A stretch of 64,000 bases of DNA from Flectonema sp. DT1601 (lineage: Eukaryota > Euglenozoa > Diplonemea > Diplonemida > Diplonemidae), in NCBI GenBank assembly GCA_964019425.1, contig OZ025816.1, positions 1-64,000 on the forward strand, written 5' to 3'. Below, piece by piece: positions 10,916 to 19,885 of the stretch. The position numbers and the translations under genes are program-made. Each line of letters opens with the position of its first letter. The stretch's first letter is position 1. The notes beneath the pieces are model-generated. The model did not search any database, was not told where the DNA came from, and saw only the letters and a list, made by a program, of their open reading frames with translations.

Positions 10916-13549
10916 TTATGCTCTAGATTTATTATTACTCGACCTTCTGGGAGGGTGAGGACTGTACATCGACTCTTCATCGCATTTGAACCCGAGTTTA
11001 CTGCTGCTTTTTCGAAAACTCTTATTGCGTCCTCGCACTGGAGCATATCCAGGGATGCGGACAGGGGGCTCAGTGGCAGTGGGAGAGCATTCAATAGAAC
11101 CTCGGCGGGTAGCAACTCTCGCTGGGACGTATTCGTTTAAAATTTTAACTTTAGAAAAAACTTCCGAGTAGGCGGCAGGCGATAAGACGGATGGTTTTGT
11201 AGGAATCTCAAATGACGGAGGACTTGGTGCAATTCGAGAACTGTTACAGATAGCTGTATAATGACACAGTAGTTGAAAGCGGAGTTCTTCAACCGTAGCC
11301 AGAGCTGCATATGCTTTACTCATTTCATTGTCTTCGGTGTTATATTCCGAAGTGACTTGTCCAAATGGACTAGCTGGGCTACCTGGTTCTGTCAGCTGAT
11401 CAGAATCAACATCTTCATCTGGAACACTTTTAAGAAAATCACAAAGTGCAGGTATTCGTTTTCCCAACTCCTTATCTGTAAACAGTTCAAGATGCATATG
11501 ATAAACTGAAACTAATAACTTTTGATTGATTCTAATTACTTCAAGCAGGTTCAAGACAGCAGAAGTAACTAACGTGTCGCGTTTTTCCGATTGCGAGAAT
11601 AGTTTAATAACTGGACTGGCTGCACAAGATACTTCATAGTAACCAACAATGTCACCACAGTTTGACTGAATCAAGCAACGATGAAGACGAACAATTGCTG
11701 CGACTATAACGGCGTTTGTCGAATACTTGTCAAGAAGACCTGCAAATACTCCGTTTGTTCGAAGGTCACCGGACCTTACAAAATAGCAAACCAAAAGTTC
11801 CTTTAAGTGTCCTCTCCAGGCCTTTTCCGCGTCCGTAATTTCGACTCCATCTTCTTCCATTATGTGACCAAGCAAGGCCAGCGTTCTGTAACAAGTTTCA
11901 CTTCCCACGCTTGCTATTCGTTGCATCCATTGCGGAACAACATGTTTTATAACTTCATCAACTACTTTCTTATCCAACGAGTTCAGTATCTGATCCATAT
12001 GTCCCTGCACTCCTAATGGGTGTTCGAGATCTGAAGAGCTACTCGGATGAACACTTTTCTTTGAGAAGTTACCGAGGAGTAGTTTTGATAGAATTTCAAA
12101 AAGGCACTCCGAGACATCCGAAACTGAAGGGTCATCTGAGAAGGTGATGTCAGCAAAACGAGTCATCAGTTCCTTTGTTGATCGTTCAGATAACATCATG
12201 TATGACTTCAAAGCGATACCATCAGTACAAGGTTTAGGACTTGCTCCAGTACATGCTTCAAGTAGCCTTGCGCATTGTAGTGAGATCTCTTCTCCGAGAT
12301 TGAGTCCTTCAATTAATGCTGGAAACAGTCCGTGGGGAGCCAACTCCAAACATAAATCGCAACCAGCAACTCCAACGTGATAGGTTGCTGATGCAAATTT
12401 AAACAATTCGGAGAGAAATATGTAGTGAGACACATCTTTCCGTTCTTGCATCTCTCGGAAGAAATCTTCCAAAAAAGAGCTGTTGTGAGTAATTGTAGAC
12501 ACTATGTAAAGCTGATTCTCTTGCAAATGAGTTTGAAGTCGGATAATTGCAGCTTCCCAATCTCCTCCACCAGCCACGGAAAATGGTACCACAGAAGGAA
12601 TAGGAGCAGATGATACTGAGGCTGGAATAATAATTGAATTCACCCAATGCATAACTCGAGCTGTTTGATGTATTTTACTTTCCAAAATGGAGTCGTTGAG
12701 TGGTATTAGTTGCTTCAGTTTTCGTAAACCTCCTTCACGAAAACAATTAGTGTGATTGCACGGGATATCAGTTCTGTCCCAAGGAACCACAAATCTACTG
12801 AGGAGCTCTAAATCTGGAGTAGAGGGGTAAGAGACTTCAGAACCTTTTGATGTCTCAGGTGATGTGTAGTCGTACCAGTCGTGGTAGTCTACTAGTAATA
12901 AGTATTGCCACCAGACCTTCACATCTGCTGTGATGTGTTGGAAGAGTTTGTCGTCAGCAGATCGAAGAATTCGATTTGTTAAGTCCCAAATTTGATTTGT
13001 AATTTCGTGTGTTTCGGAATATCGAAGTTTGGGATCCGAGAGACAAACTCCGTGAAAAAGAGAAAGTAGACGATCGATAATTTTACAGCGACAAGCCCAA
13101 AGTCCGAGGACTTGCTGGCTGCAATCCGTAGAGATGCTTTCCAGAATTTCGCCAAGTTTTTCACGCTCGATAGTTTCAGGAAGGTTGCAAGGACACAACA
13201 TGTGCTTTGCAGTTTCTATTTCTTCTGATATTCTCTGGCACTGCTCTGGAGCATCAAAAGACATTGCTTTCTCAATATTATCCGCCTTGCTCCAAAATGT
13301 TATTCCACTACCGCCTTCTATTCTGTATGCACTCGCTGCTTCAATAATCTCGTTTAGCAATAGACCAGATTCATTCTTTATTGTCAGCATCCCTGCCTGT
13401 CCAGTATCATTTACAATATGTACTACTCCACATCCCTGATCAGTCCAGCTACCAGCAGACACATCAAAATGATATAATTGAACTTCGCACTCTTCGGGAT
13501 CACCCGTTCCGTCCTCGTCAACGAATGCGTCATCGCCAGACGCCTCCAT
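10916..13549 (-). CDS. PPP4R3: PP4 regulatory subunit 3 (SMEK/PP4R3-like)
   Basis: An 877-residue protein in one frame. Residues about 20-125 form the PH/EVH1-like domain of this family (EVQLYHFDVSAGSWTDQGCG onward, ending in the SKADNIEKAMSFDAPE region). They are followed by the SMK-1 (DUF625) armadillo-like region, in which KIHQTARVMHWVNSIIIP and the FLSELFKFA/GLFPALIEGL segments match the family pattern. The C-terminal tail, about residues 800-877, is basic and Ser-rich. Family members are the regulatory and targeting subunit of protein phosphatase 4, acting mainly in the nucleus in DNA-damage signalling, histone dephosphorylation and stress responses. The ATG is preceded by a pyrimidine-rich stretch ending TTTACAG (AG at 13560-13559) ten bases upstream, supporting this start and hinting at a splice acceptor. 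The length is typical and I see nothing broken. Confidence 0.85.
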   Translation of the reverse strand: MEASGDDAFVDEDGTGDPEECEVQLYHFDVSAGSWTDQGCGVVHIVNDTGQAGMLTIKNESGLLLNEIIEAASAYRIEGGSGITFWSKADNIEKAMSFDAPEQCQRISEEIETAKHMLCPCNLPETIEREKLGEILESISTDCSQQVLGLWACRCKIIDRLLSLFHGVCLSDPKLRYSETHEITNQIWDLTNRILRSADDKLFQHITADVKVWWQYLLLVDYHDWYDYTSPETSKGSEVSYPSTPDLELLSRFVVPWDRTDIPCNHTNCFREGGLRKLKQLIPLNDSILESKIHQTARVMHWVNSIIIPASVSSAPIPSVVPFSVAGGGDWEAAIIRLQTHLQENQLYIVSTITHNSSFLEDFFREMQERKDVSHYIFLSELFKFASATYHVGVAGCDLCLELAPHGLFPALIEGLNLGEEISLQCARLLEACTGASPKPCTDGIALKSYMMLSERSTKELMTRFADITFSDDPSVSDVSECLFEILSKLLLGNFSKKSVHPSSSSDLEHPLGVQGHMDQILNSLDKKVVDEVIKHVVPQWMQRIASVGSETCYRTLALLGHIMEEDGVEITDAEKAWRGHLKELLVCYFVRSGDLRTNGVFAGLLDKYSTNAVIVAAIVRLHRCLIQSNCGDIVGYYEVSCAASPVIKLFSQSEKRDTLVTSAVLNLLEVIRINQKLLVSVYHMHLELFTDKELGKRIPALCDFLKSVPDEDVDSDQLTEPGSPASPFGQVTSEYNTEDNEMSKAYAALATVEELRFQLLCHYTAICNSSRIAPSPPSFEIPTKPSVLSPAAYSEVFSKVKILNEYVPARVATRRGSIECSPTATEPPVRIPGYAPVRGRNKSFRKSSSKLGFKCDEESMYSPHPPRRSSNNKSRA

Positions 13550-14436
13550 TCGGAGCTCCTGTAAAGAATTAATGAGACCAGGTAAGATGTTTCGCTAATC
13601 TTAGCATCTAAATAGTCTGCCGCATGCCGCGATAGGTTTTGATGTCTTTTTCTGTTTGGTGAGATATGAATTACTAATTTAGGAAGAAGTGATAACAAAT
13701 AATTTCACAGAACGAAGACAAACGATATGATGACTGCCGCTTGCGGGCGCAAGTAAAAAGGATTTTCGTCTTCTGTTTCTAAGTTTGTTATTTTCCTTTT
13801 ACTACGCCGCTGATGGAACGACTTACAGAAATTCATTTAAGCGGATGAACAGACGGACAAAACTCATTCGGAAGGGAGCTGGGAATCATCAGCTGAATTC
13901 AAACTTCTTACGGAGTTTATTAATACAAATATTGAAGACTCTCAGGTGGTGTCACCAATGTTTCTTGCGACATGTCGTTAAGAACAACAACAGAAAATAA
14001 ACATTCTCACATGACAAGGAGATTAGTGAGAGTCGCTGTGAACTTCTTTGGGGATTTCAATAAGATCAGATCGCAAGCACAACATTTACCGAATCCAATG
14101 AGGTGAGCAGGATCACTTCTCAACACTACAGAGGAAGGAACGTTCAGCGCAACACAGCGACCGATTCGAGGCAAGAATGGAATCAGAAACTGAAATATAA
14201 AAAAGTGAATTTGTAAAAAATGATTACGTGAAACGGTGAAAGTGATAACGAGAAATAGTGCGATTGGGTAGGAAGAAATAAATAGTCAACAAGCTTGAGG
14301 TCGATTAGTAAGCCGACTAATTGATGTGCATCAGAATTGATAATTCGATTCACAAGAATTAATATTCATCATGCACGGCACGTCATTCCCAACAGTCGAA
14401 CTTTTGACCTCCGACAATACTAAAGTCTGAAGTACT
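13550..14436. other. Spacer between PP4R3 and the kinase
   Basis: This 0.9-kb stretch is the 5' flank of PP4R3 and the 3' flank of the kinase. Apart from the likely splice acceptor next to the PP4R3 start, I see no gene, RNA or repeat. Confidence 0.6.
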
Positions 14437-16209
14437 TTAAGAACAGGACAATCTCGGATATGAGAATCCCATGAAAGCATCTTTGCTCTTTTTTGGAACT
14501 GGTTTTGCCTTCGAAACTGCAATATTTTGATTTGTATATTTTGCATCAAAGTAACGGGTGTCACCCTTCGTAAAGTTCGGTTTGAACGGAGGTGGTAATT
14601 CCTTCTTTAGCAACTTTTCCCAGTCCATTCCGTTGAAGAAAGGATCTGCTTTTATGAGTTTGGGATCGACCAGTCGCTTTGTTTCATCTCTGGTCAGTAA
14701 TTTTTTGATAAATTTCTTAGCGACACTCGACAAGACTGGAGTGTATTTAACTTCAGTCTGCGTAATCATTAAATACAACTCGCAAGGCTCAGCAGATGAA
14801 AAAGGTGGGTCACCCACAAGCAATTCATAAACAAGAATACCAAGAGACCACCAGTCTACAGCTTCTGTGTACTCCTTCTCGTCTATCATTTCAGGAGCCA
14901 TGTAGGTGTCAGTACCACAAAAAGAGTTCGAACGGAGTCTTGTTGTCCTTTTCGCCATACCAAAGTCTGTTAAGACTGCGTAGCCGTCCGTATCCAAAAC
15001 GATATTTCCCGGCTTCAGGTCGCGATATAAAATCTTTCTGGAGTGCAAGTGTTCCAGTGCGAGTACCAACTGTGCTATGTAGAAGACAGTCATCGGCTGT
15101 GGGAACTGTTGTCTGCTTCTCATGTGAAACTTCAGATCTCCACCAGGTAAGAATGGCATCACAAGATATAAGTTTCCTTCTGTTTGAAAAGCGTATTCAA
15201 GACTCGATAAGAACGGATGGCTTACACCAGCTAAGCTGTTGCGCTCGTTCAGAACCTTGTCAGTGATGCCGTCTTTTATTATCGCTTCTTTTTGGAGTAT
15301 TTTCATTGCAAGAATCTGATCAGTCGACTTCCTCTTCACTTTCAAAACCTTTCCAAATGATCCCCTGCCTACGACTGTTACTAATTCGAAGTCTGTCAAT
15401 GAGGGTCTTTTGTATGTAAGATGACTGTGAGGAATGTCTTCGGCATCCTTCTCTTTGTCGTACATGACTGTGTTTTCATCCGAAAGCCCCTTTCTATCAG
15501 CTTCCTCCTCCATCTTTGTTGCGAGAGCAACTCCCTTTGTTAGGGCATCACGCCATTCCTTTAGCTCCTCTTCACGCTCAAAGACGAGTACAACGTCCTT
15601 TGTGAATCGAGTCGTCTTGCCAATAAACCCTGACAGTAGTAAGCAGTAGTCAGGTGCGCAGATAGTCGGCGCCACGATCGTAGGCGATTGAGGAATTGAT
15701 TGCTCCCCAGGTGAAGGACAGTGTGGAGAAATGATATCACCACCAAGTGGTGTATTTATATTTGGTGTTGACGGAGCTGACGACGACGGAGAATCTGCTA
15801 TGTGATAGAAAGCAGGCAACTCAGCGACTCGTTTTACTTCGACCCCCGCGAGCGAAACCACTCCCTTTTGAGACATTTCTTCAGAGATTGCGTATGAAAG
15901 GTAACCTCCATAGATGCATCCATACCTCCTCTCAAAAAACGCTTTCTTATCAGCTGCATGCTTAACGGATTTCATAACCCACCCGCAGTGGTCCGGCTTT
16001 CCCTCAGTTGGACATCTCTGAACAGGGAGGTTGTTCATTGCTTCAATTTCTGCTCTCTCTTCCACCCTTCGCTTGTGTTTCTTCCCCTGCTTGTGTTCGG
16101 CGAGTGCGTGCTTTGATGCGCACTTCAGAGCGCATTCCTCGCAGTAATGTTCTTCCTCTTTCTTTCCCCCCTTCTTTTTTGCCTTCGGCTTTGGTTTCGC
16201 GGACTTCAT
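14437..16209 (-). CDS. Zinc finger-PH-AGC Ser/Thr kinase (Akt/S6K-like)
   Basis: 590 residues. A U1/matrin-type C2H2 finger (C23, C26, H39, H45) follows a Lys-rich start. A PH-like domain spans about 72-225, from GWVMKSVKH to the closing helix EEELKEWRDALTKG, with a Ser/Pro-rich insertion at 140-180. The kinase domain is about 273-525: GRGSFG loop, K303, E322, YRDLKPGN with D397, DFG at 415-417, APE at 438-440. The activation loop SFCGT puts the PDK1-type site at S429. The AGC tail has PFKP (541-544) and a hydrophobic motif FMGFSY with S583, so the three-part AGC activation scheme appears intact. PH plus AGC kinase suggests recruitment by phosphoinositides, as in Akt; the finger is not part of the usual Akt layout. 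I chose the ATG at 16,209 because the upstream in-frame stretch has only a TTG start and contains the likely acceptor CTCTCGGCAG (AG at 16216-16215). Confidence 0.9.
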   Translation of the reverse strand: MKSAKPKPKAKKKGGKKEEEHYCEECALKCASKHALAEHKQGKKHKRRVEERAEIEAMNNLPVQRCPTEGKPDHCGWVMKSVKHAADKKAFFERRYGCIYGGYLSYAISEEMSQKGVVSLAGVEVKRVAELPAFYHIADSPSSSAPSTPNINTPLGGDIISPHCPSPGEQSIPQSPTIVAPTICAPDYCLLLSGFIGKTTRFTKDVVLVFEREEELKEWRDALTKGVALATKMEEEADRKGLSDENTVMYDKEKDAEDIPHSHLTYKRPSLTDFELVTVVGRGSFGKVLKVKRKSTDQILAMKILQKEAIIKDGITDKVLNERNSLAGVSHPFLSSLEYAFQTEGNLYLVMPFLPGGDLKFHMRSRQQFPQPMTVFYIAQLVLALEHLHSRKILYRDLKPGNIVLDTDGYAVLTDFGMAKRTTRLRSNSFCGTDTYMAPEMIDEKEYTEAVDWWSLGILVYELLVGDPPFSSAEPCELYLMITQTEVKYTPVLSSVAKKFIKKLLTRDETKRLVDPKLIKADPFFNGMDWEKLLKKELPPPFKPNFTKGDTRYFDAKYTNQNIAVSKAKPVPKKSKDAFMGFSYPRLSCS

Positions 16210-16951
16210 TTCTCCTGCCGAGAGAATTAATAAAATAGGAAATGTGATTGACAAAGTAAAAACTACGGGTAGTTAACATTCCTCGACTCTCTAACATTCT
16301 CTGAAACACTTTTCTGATACTCAAAGAGAGTTCCGCAATCTATCGAAGTGGCCTTAGAACGGTCAGCTAATTATATTAAATCTCCCAAAGGTCTCTTTGA
16401 TTCATAAATTGGAACCTGTTCAGAAGTAGTTGATTGAATGGATGTACTCTCTGCTTGGTTACTAATCAAAGAAACGAAAAGAAGAAAATAATCGACTTCG
16501 CAGTTCGTGGCAAGAATACGAAATATTATTTGCGTGAATGTAAATCCAACCAGGACGTGAGGATTGTGGAGGATTGTACTATCAACATCTTTGGAAAAAA
16601 AAAAGTCGAAGAAAGAGAAGAGCAATAAATAAAGGAACAAGTGTAGTTAGTAGCTGTTAGAAGTTAGATGTGTGAGGTCACTGAGAAAACAATCAACAAG
16701 TACTCAACGGTCAAGCACCTGTTGCATTTCTATCAGATCCCGAAAGACATAACAACGAGAAGGTTAGTGAGTTGTTATAGTTCTTAAAAAGAGAGGAAGT
16801 TGAATTATAACTTAAATAGTAATAATTGCCTTCTGAACAAATAACATTATTCAGAAAGCAGTTCTCAGCTAAGTTAGTGAACTCTCGCGAGTATCAAATC
16901 GAATATTTTAAAGGGCAAGGGACGGATTAGATCTCAACAATCTGCGGCAAT
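16210..16951. other. Spacer between the kinase and PARP-like genes
   Basis: No supported gene. The stretch holds the kinase 5' flank, with a splice-acceptor-like CTCTCGGCAG just before its ATG, and the 3' flank of the PARP-like gene. Confidence 0.6.
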
Positions 16952-19885
16952 CTATCTTTTCTTTTTAACAAGATTAATAGTAAGAGAAACAATATGTAAA
17001 GGAATGATATCTGTTGGTTGGCTGACGACGTACAAGGAACTAATTTTTTGGGAATTCGGGTTTGGAATTCGTTTAATAGCCGGGTGATACCAATCCTGAT
17101 ATTCCGCTGAAATCAACTTCTCAGGAAGGAGTACTCGACATCTCATCAGAGTCACGTTATCTCCAGGATTCACTGCTGATGAAATGAGACGACAAGATTC
17201 ACTAAATTGAAGTTGAGAGATGTTGTCACTGATAACAGAACAATACTGACAGTCATTACAGCAGATTGATAATTTACGTCCTTTTGAAGTTGGACAGTGT
17301 TCGTGAGACAAACGATCACTTCCAAAGTGAAATCCCTCGCGAACTACCCGAACTGCATCATCCCTCGTAGTTCCGACACAACACCATAAGTCCTTCCATT
17401 CTCCAGATGGCTTTGAAAGTAGTTCCGGTTGGTAACAAATAGCAGTACAGGAACTAACTGTGCTGACCTTTGATAACTTACTGACTATGTCGTGATGTTT
17501 AGCTGACGTAGAATCGAATTCTTGAAAAAAAAACTTTCTTGTCTGCACTACACTGTTTGTATGAACTCTGCAGCACCCGCTAATTCCCAATTTCTTTCTG
17601 CCATGGCAATTTGTTTTTTTGCATAGCCTCCAACTGCCCCAGTCGTTTCCATGAGCGGCGTCATCAAATCGAATGATCGAATTCGTTCCCTCGAGTCCCC
17701 GCCCGCCAAAGTAATTTAACGAAGCAAAATTCAAAAGTCTAATCGGACCCGAGGTTTCGATGTAAAGTTCAGAATAGCTCCCATCGTTGTAGTACAAGTT
17801 AGTGACACGGAGACCCGTCTTGGACTGAACCAAGCAGCAGACCTGCTCAACTTCCTCTTTTGATGAAATTCCCGAAACGTGAAGGGTCGTTGTTTCCGAA
17901 GAGAACATTCCAACGTCTGAAGAATATGTTTGATTTTCACAAAACCTTCGAAGATGCTCATCGGATGACGTGACTTCGCTCTCCGCTTCGGATACGGTGG
18001 TGCTACTCAGTCCCGGTTCTTCATCCGAAGAGGGGGAACTATTTTCGTTGTTGTTTCTGCTCGCTGCATTCGATTTGTCAACGAGTAAAGCATCCTCGCT
18101 GTCATTTGCTAACACTGTTCTCAGCCGACTGTTTTTGTTTGTTCCGCAGGTTCTGAATTGAACAACATAACGCGGTATAGCCTGTACCCACCCATCACGA
18201 TTCTTAACAATAATATATCCACATTCAGGTATGAATGTATGATCGTGATTATCATCTCGCGATGAGTAATGCGCTGATTTTTCCTTCACGAGAACATCGC
18301 AAATAAATATAAATTCCCCTCCCTTTGTGTAAGTTGATGGAACGCCGATAGCATTCGCAAGGTACTCTCCAGCACCGAAAGCCTGTACATTTCTTCTGCT
18401 GGTGTCGAAACCATACGATGCGATGGAAATAATGTTTTTTTCATCAGTTCCATGACAACCTTGAACTTCAAGTACTGTTCCCTCTTCTGATCCGACCATC
18501 ATATTATGTTTGGTGATGTTGTAGAGGTATTCTTGTCCTCGATTTCTTATTGCCCAACTTCTTACAATGGTTTTCCCCCATCGGTGGCGAAGTCTTTCTA
18601 ATTCTGAACTGTTGACTTCTTCAAATATCGATCGCAAGCCGAGTTCTTCTGTATAGAGAGGATTACAATAAGAACTAATATTATGCGACACGCCGCAGTA
18701 GTTCGCCAGGTCCCTAATTCTTCCCACAACCAACGCCACGTTGTCTGTTTCTGGAATTGTCAACTTTTTGTCAATATCCGTCAACCAAATCGTTCGTCCA
18801 CCGTCGAACCAAATTTCCCTAAAGTCTGGTCTTGTTTCGCCATTCCTCACGTACCGCATTGCAGTGTAATTAGGAACTCGGATAGTACTCCTCTTTGAGA
18901 TGTTAACAATCCTCAAGTGCATCACACGAGACGGTTTAATTATGATATCTGAAGTCTGTCCGAGATTATTTGTATTTTTGAAACAAATTTGGTACGAAGT
19001 TTCTTCCTGCTTGATGTACTTTATTGGGTTTGGTGAAGGAATGGAAAATAATTTATGAGCGTTGTCGTGGGCTAACAGTTTTTCCTCAGCATGTTCTCCG
19101 TAGCTTTTATTATTAGCATTGGTGCAACTTCCGTCGGTAGTTTCACACAAACAGATTTTTTGGTTTCGCTCAGCTGACGGTATGGGGTACGGTTTGACTT
19201 CACTATGACAGTTCGTTTCATTGCGAAGGAGTGGATCGAACCTTCTGCGGAAGGGACTTGATTTGTGTTTCTTAAGAAGTAGGTGAGCTTCGAATTCATT
19301 TCCGTCAAATCTTACAGAAAACTGAACTACCTGACCTGCACGAACGCCATAAGAGTTTGCATCCCTCCGAATTTTTACAACTCCTCCGTAGACACCTGTC
19401 GTGCGCTCATCCGAGTCACGAAACCCAGACGGAACAATTATTGGTCTATCTGGTAAAATATACTTCCTATTAATAAGTACCCTTCCACTTAGTGGTGTTC
19501 CACTATTCTCAGTCAGTCGAATGGTGACTGCTTCTCTTATTATAATTATACCATTTGAGGGTATCGGTTGATCTTTTTTGTTGCTGTCAATTATTTTATA
19601 AATCTTCAGCGACGGGTACATTCCGCACTGCTCTGCAATGCTTCCGCTTCTAACGTTCGTTATTGAGTTCGTGCTATCTAGAGTGACCCCAAGATCTGTA
19701 CCACGAGTTTCATTACTTTTTGGAATAAACAAACTCATCATAGCCAGTCCTAACCTGTTGAAACCATTCTCGTAATACGACATCTCTCTCGTGTAATTAT
19801 TATTGTCTTCACTCTTTGGAGAGAGTGGCACATCCGTCTTCCTAGATTCCAAATGAATCAAAGAAGAACCTTTAACTGCGCTCAT
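16952..19885 (-). CDS. PDZ and PARP-like ADP-ribosyltransferase protein
   Basis: 977 residues. About 63-124 looks like a PDZ domain (LGVTL, GSIAEQCGM). About 440-578 resembles the PARP catalytic fold: HGT at 478-480, GFD at 492-494, a GAGEYLANA block at 504-512 matching the usual G-G-Y-A segment, FICDVLV, and the closing IPRYVVQF. Of the classical H-Y-E triad, H478 and Y508 are present. The position of the catalytic Glu in the ECGYIIV segment appears to be Gly556, so mono-ADP-ribosylation or loss of activity is more likely than poly-ADP-ribosylation. About 840-970 may be a second, weaker copy of the fold (GTTRDDAVRVVREGF, then SLYVVSQPTDIIPLHIVSL) with a CCNDCQYC cluster inside. The ATG follows TTTTTACAG (AG at 19900-19899). 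The coding DNA is visibly more AT-rich than the lectin genes. The domain call comes from motif reading only. Confidence 0.75.
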   Translation of the reverse strand: MSAVKGSSLIHLESRKTDVPLSPKSEDNNNYTREMSYYENGFNRLGLAMMSLFIPKSNETRGTDLGVTLDSTNSITNVRSGSIAEQCGMYPSLKIYKIIDSNKKDQPIPSNGIIIIREAVTIRLTENSGTPLSGRVLINRKYILPDRPIIVPSGFRDSDERTTGVYGGVVKIRRDANSYGVRAGQVVQFSVRFDGNEFEAHLLLKKHKSSPFRRRFDPLLRNETNCHSEVKPYPIPSAERNQKICLCETTDGSCTNANNKSYGEHAEEKLLAHDNAHKLFSIPSPNPIKYIKQEETSYQICFKNTNNLGQTSDIIIKPSRVMHLRIVNISKRSTIRVPNYTAMRYVRNGETRPDFREIWFDGGRTIWLTDIDKKLTIPETDNVALVVGRIRDLANYCGVSHNISSYCNPLYTEELGLRSIFEEVNSSELERLRHRWGKTIVRSWAIRNRGQEYLYNITKHNMMVGSEEGTVLEVQGCHGTDEKNIISIASYGFDTSRRNVQAFGAGEYLANAIGVPSTYTKGGEFIFICDVLVKEKSAHYSSRDDNHDHTFIPECGYIIVKNRDGWVQAIPRYVVQFRTCGTNKNSRLRTVLANDSEDALLVDKSNAASRNNNENSSPSSDEEPGLSSTTVSEAESEVTSSDEHLRRFCENQTYSSDVGMFSSETTTLHVSGISSKEEVEQVCCLVQSKTGLRVTNLYYNDGSYSELYIETSGPIRLLNFASLNYFGGRGLEGTNSIIRFDDAAHGNDWGSWRLCKKTNCHGRKKLGISGCCRVHTNSVVQTRKFFFQEFDSTSAKHHDIVSKLSKVSTVSSCTAICYQPELLSKPSGEWKDLWCCVGTTRDDAVRVVREGFHFGSDRLSHEHCPTSKGRKLSICCNDCQYCSVISDNISQLQFSESCRLISSAVNPGDNVTLMRCRVLLPEKLISAEYQDWYHPAIKRIPNPNSQKISSLYVVSQPTDIIPLHIVSLTINLVKKKR

